Assembly (NCBI RefSeq): GCF_003336225.1
Contig: NZ_QPID01000003.1
Span: forward strand, 248,001-312,000
Direction: 5' to 3'
Source of the DNA: Corallincola holothuriorum
Lineage (GTDB): Bacteria > Pseudomonadota > Gammaproteobacteria > Enterobacterales > Neiellaceae
Length of the DNA stretch: 64,000 nucleotides
The position numbers were made by a program, and so were the translations under genes. This document shows positions 61,630 to 64,000 of this stretch, in pieces (position 1 is the stretch's first letter; every line of letters starts with the position of its first letter). The notes beneath the pieces were generated by a model. That model was not told the origin of the DNA, did no database searches, and was given only the letters and a program-made list of their open reading frames with translations.

Positions 61630-61840
61630 GTTGCACTCCAGTGTCGGTATTTTGCTTCCTCCCAGGCCCGCAGCTGGTGGTTTTGGCGCTACTGCAACAC
61701 CGACTGGGAGATCGGATCTGTCTGGCCAACGCCAGTACAAAACCCCCGAAGAGCAAGACCGCCGCAGCAAGTTGTACTAGTCCGAATGACCACAACAGTG
61801 CCACAACAATCAGTACCAGAACTGCCGTCAACCACCTCAT
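61613..61840 (-). CDS. Small membrane protein with Cys-rich tail, upstream of copA
   Basis: A 75-residue protein with two hydrophobic segments ([39 protein letters not shown]) and a cytoplasm-facing Cys-rich tail ([16 protein letters not shown]). The ATG at 61840 has GAGGAGAGG 5-14 bp upstream, the best ribosome site in this operon. Its last 17 bp overlap the copA start, so the two are coupled. It is the first gene transcribed from the CueR-type promoter. I do not recognise a family; copper delivery to CopA would be an inference. Confidence 0.6.
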   Translation of the reverse strand: MRWLTAVLVLIVVALLWSFGLVQLAAAVLLFGGFVLALARQIRSPSRCCSSAKTTSCGPGRKQNTDTGVQHESRN

Positions 61841-61873
61841 CAGGACCTCTCCTCGTTAAACTTGCATAATGTG

Positions 61874-61904
61874 ACTATAGACCTTACCCTTACAGTAAGG
61901 TCAA
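61874..61904 (-). promoter_or_regulatory. CueR-type promoter of the copA operon
   Basis: On the minus strand TTGACC (61899-61904) and TATAGT (61874-61879) are separated by exactly 19 bp. The dyad ACCTTAC and GTAAGGT (61881-61887 and 61895-61901) fills the spacer, as in CueR operators. Confidence 0.85.
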
Positions 61905-61971
61905 GGTTGTTTTTATAAAGAGGGTCACTCTTGTCTTTTTGTGAGCGACGCCAGCAGCGGGTGGGACAAAT

Positions 61972-62358
61972 ATGAAGATTTCTGAAATTGCCGATGCTGC
62001 CGGATTGACAGTAAAGTCGGTTAGATACTATGAGAGTGCGGGTTTAATACCGGAACCTGCTCGGGGCGACAACGGCTATCGGGAATACAGCGAAAGCCTC
62101 CTACCAACATTGCGCTTGATCAGCCGTGCGCGTAAGAGCGACTTCTCGGTAAAAGAGTGCAAGGAACTGCTTAATCTGTTTAACAATCCGGATCGGTACA
62201 GCGCCGATGTGCATGAGTTGGTGGAAAAGAAAATCACCGAAATAGATGACAAAATTCTAGGACTGACCATGATCCGGGAACAGCTTAGCAAGTTAGCAGA
62301 CTGCTGCGCTAATAATGAAACGCCATCCTGTGAGATCCTTGAACAGTTGAGCAAATGA
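61972..62358 (+). CDS. cueR: CueR, copper-responsive MerR regulator
   Basis: A 128-residue MerR regulator. The winged helix is MKISEIADAAGLTVKSVRYYESAGLI. Ser occurs in DRYSADVHELVEKKI, the position equivalent to Ser77 of monovalent-metal sensors. The C-terminal loop CANNETPSC has two Cys seven residues apart, as in the E. coli CueR Cu(I) site. It is transcribed away from copA, and two CueR-type dyads flank it, one on each side. Confidence 0.92.
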   Translation: MKISEIADAAGLTVKSVRYYESAGLIPEPARGDNGYREYSESLLPTLRLISRARKSDFSVKECKELLNLFNNPDRYSADVHELVEKKITEIDDKILGLTMIREQLSKLADCCANNETPSCEILEQLSK

Positions 62359-62400
62359 GCGCCACAGTTCACATTGTCCCCCTTTTTTGCAAAAAATGCT

Positions 62401-62431
62401 TTGACCTTCCCCTTAAGGGAGGGTCTAGACT
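62401..62431 (+). promoter_or_regulatory. Second CueR-type promoter, driving the second RND operon
   Basis: TTGACC (62401-62406) and TAGACT (62426-62431) are separated by exactly 19 bp. The spacer holds the dyad ACCTTCCC and GGGAGGGT, close to the E. coli copA dyad as remembered. It is 42 bp after cueR and points at the small gene and efflux channel that follow. Confidence 0.82.
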
Positions 62432-62474
62432 TCACTCAAATTAACTCTCAAATAAGATCCTAAGGTAGGCAGCT

Positions 62475-62903
62475 TTGCTTTCCATGCACCGCTTGCAGAA
62501 ATACGCGACCCACACCGCATCTTTGATGCTGGTGTGGTTTGTATTCTGCGTAGGTGTGGTTTGCTCAGAGCTGGCACCAATGGGATTTGAACACGCTTCA
62601 CAGCCTGAAGTGGGCAGCCCGATGCAGCATCAAAGTATGCAAGAGCACGTTGCCGCATCACACGCTCAGCATGTGATGCAGTGCTGTAGCGCGGAAGGCG
62701 ATGGCGAGCACGAAATGGCGAATCTGCTCAGCTATTCCGGCTGGCAGCTAGTCTCCCTTGCTGCCTTGGCTATCGCCGTCGGTATACAGCTGTTTCCTAT
62801 CATGTTAAGGCTTATCAGCCTCGGTTGTTATCAACCGGCACAAGCACCACCACTAACTAGTTACCCTCCGGTTTTCCTGACGACCCTGCGCCTGCTGAAT
62901 TAA
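62475..62903 (+). CDS. Small His/Cys-containing membrane protein before the second RND operon
   Basis: A 142-residue protein with two hydrophobic segments and a metal-ligand-rich loop between them: MQHQSMQEHVAASHAQHVMQCCSAEGDGEHE, which has Met, His and a Cys pair. The start could be TTG at 62475 (AGG 6 bp upstream) or ATG at 62484. It is the first gene after the second CueR-type promoter, as the 122-residue protein is first in the other operon. No named family recognised; the ligand set fits Cu(I). Confidence 0.65.
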   Translation: MLSMHRLQKYATHTASLMLVWFVFCVGVVCSELAPMGFEHASQPEVGSPMQHQSMQEHVAASHAQHVMQCCSAEGDGEHEMANLLSYSGWQLVSLAALAIAVGIQLFPIMLRLISLGCYQPAQAPPLTSYPPVFLTTLRLLN

Positions 62904-62995
62904 GCCCTGCTGGCCTCTCATTTCTGCTGCCCCGAATTCAGTAACGGAGCGGCACGTATATACCTATCCTACTATCTAAAAATTGGAGATTTGCA

Positions 62996-64000
62996 ATGGT
63001 CATATTTGCAAATATACGCAGACAAGTAAGCGAAAACCTGTCTGTCATAACGGCCCGTGCCATAAAGTCGATATTGGTCTTCTCTGGCGTGCTCTCCGGG
63101 CTGGTGCTTTCCGTCCCAATAAGAGCGCAAGACTCGGGCCAACTAACACTTAATCAAGTAGTAAGAGCTGCCCTTAGTGAAGATATTTGGCAGCAGGGCA
63201 ATGAGTTACGCAAGCAGGTGGTTCTTGCCGAGGGCGTGGCAGCAGGCCAATTGCCTGATCCGAAAATAACACTGTCGGCAGCCAATGTTCCGGTTGATTC
63301 TTTCGATCTGGATCAGGAAGCTATGACACAGTTGAAAGTGGGGGTATCGCAGATATTCCCCCGTGGCGACACCCTCGAGCTCAAACAACTTAAAGGTCGC
63401 AAGCAGGCTGAGCTGACGGGGTATCAGGGAAAAGTAAGGGAAGCGCAGGTCGCCATGACCGTCAGCCAACTTTTTTTGGATGTCTATCTGTCGCAGCAAA
63501 CTATTGCGCTTATCGAAGCTAGCCGCACTCCGTTTGAACAGTTAGTGCAGGTCACCGAAGTGTCTTACGGTGCCGGGCTGGACCGAACCCGACAGGCCGA
63601 TATTATCCGGGCGGAACTTGAGTTGGGTCGTCTGGATGAGCGGCTGGACAAACAGTGGCAACAGTACGATGGCAACTGGCAGTCATTGATGGAGTGGCTA
63701 CCACAGCAGGTTGCTGTTCAACCTTTGTCCGGCGACCTCCCCGCCATTCTACCTTTGGCTCACGTACGTCCCGGTGACTGGTTAAGTTTGTCTGGAATAC
63801 TGGCAAAGCATCCATCCGTACTGGCGATAAGGCAACAGATCGATATCGCCCAAACCGACGTGGATATTTCCAAGCAGGGTTACAAACCCGAGTGGGGACT
63901 GAACACAAACTATGGCTACAGGCAAGATGCGCCGGATGGTAGTAATCGTTCTGACTTTATATCGGTTGGCGTGACCTTTGACCTGCCGCTGTTCACTGAT
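62996..64000 (+). CDS. CusC/CzcC-like outer-membrane efflux channel, cut by window edge
   Basis: The frame runs open from ATG 62996 (GGAG 8-10 bp upstream) to the last base, 335 residues, so the end is missing. A signal peptide-like stretch (SILVFSGVLSGLVLSVPIRAQ) is followed by the TolC-type start LTLNQVVRAALSED and PDPKITLSAANVPVDSFDL. The helical hairpin VSQLFLDVYLSQQTIALIEASR and the second repeat SVGVTFDLPLFTD are visible. It is probably the first structural gene of a CueR-controlled copper efflux operon; the adaptor and pump would lie to the right. Confidence 0.88.
   Translation, partial: MVIFANIRRQVSENLSVITARAIKSILVFSGVLSGLVLSVPIRAQDSGQLTLNQVVRAALSEDIWQQGNELRKQVVLAEGVAAGQLPDPKITLSAANVPVDSFDLDQEAMTQLKVGVSQIFPRGDTLELKQLKGRKQAELTGYQGKVREAQVAMTVSQLFLDVYLSQQTIALIEASRTPFEQLVQVTEVSYGAGLDRTRQADIIRAELELGRLDERLDKQWQQYDGNWQSLMEWLPQQVAVQPLSGDLPAILPLAHVRPGDWLSLSGILAKHPSVLAIRQQIDIAQTDVDISKQGYKPEWGLNTNYGYRQDAPDGSNRSDFISVGVTFDLPLFTD

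Noticed and set aside
1-64000. tRNA, rRNA, riboswitch or prophage genes
   Set aside because: No tRNA or rRNA signature, no leader resembling a known riboswitch, and no phage structural, integrase or lysis gene was recognised while reading both strands.

Overview
This 64 kb window looks like the chromosome of a marine-type gammaproteobacterium, probably of the Alteromonadales/Shewanella/Corallincola kind. The assignment rests on conserved gene orders (glnA - DUF4124 - ntrB - ntrC, bipA, yihY-dtd-fabY, gmk-rpoZ-spoT-ridA-trmH-recG, mlaA) and was made by reading the proteins without a database search.

Layout. (1) 1-5.9 kb: two secreted GH13 alpha-amylases, one cut by the window edge (MalS-like) and one lipoprotein with five tandem starch-binding modules. 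Between them lies trhA/yqfA with a perfect FabR-type operator. (2) 5.9-10.9 kb: the nitrogen module ntrC-ntrB-DUF4124-glnA, with a sigma-54 promoter and NtrC sites before glnA and one perfect NtrC palindrome before ntrB. (3) 11-29.2 kb: housekeeping genes (bipA, DUF2959 lipoprotein, yihY, dtd, cheV, fabY, asmA-like, mlaA with an alpha/beta hydrolase, recG, trmH, ridA, spoT, rpoZ, gmk). (4) 29.6-30.9 kb: a membrane diguanylate cyclase, preceded by a palindrome-rich intergenic region. (5) 31.1-35.9 kb: an arsenic operon with an ArsC-ArsR fusion, Acr3, the GAPDH/ArsJ pair and an ArsN-like acetyltransferase. (6) 36-42.3 kb: a cytoplasmic GH13 enzyme, an aldo/keto reductase and an orphan MalE-like binding protein, divergent from kdgK-kdgR-eda. 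(7) 42.3-47.4 kb: an Fbp-type iron ABC transporter and a CaCA antiporter. (8) 47.4-50.06 kb: a DUF4143 ATPase with a triple palindrome in front of it, and a deleted PTS pseudogene. (9) 50.06-64 kb: a metal-resistance island that begins with a Tn7-like transposon end and holds a complete HME-RND efflux operon, a MerR/ICMT divergon, a cupredoxin, CopA, CueR and the start of a second RND operon that runs off the window.

How it works together. The amylases, the GH13 hydrolase and the MalE-like protein point to starch and maltodextrin use; kdgK-kdgR-eda feed ketodeoxygluconate into the Entner-Doudoroff pathway. The ars operon handles arsenate in two ways: reduction followed by arsenite export, and export of 1-arseno-3-phosphoglycerate. 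CueR probably drives two divergently oriented promoters, one for copA and one for the second RND operon; both have the 19-bp spacer of MerR-type promoters.

The most interesting observation is at 50065. The 18-base terminus differs by one base from the Tn7 terminus as I remember it, and three TnsB-like sites follow at spacings of 54-56 bp, as in a Tn7 left end. A terminator stranded just outside it is oriented as if a leftward-reading gene (glmS is the usual neighbour) lies beyond the far end. This implies that at least 13.9 kb of metal-resistance genes are Tn7-like cargo, with tns genes and the other end to the right of this window.
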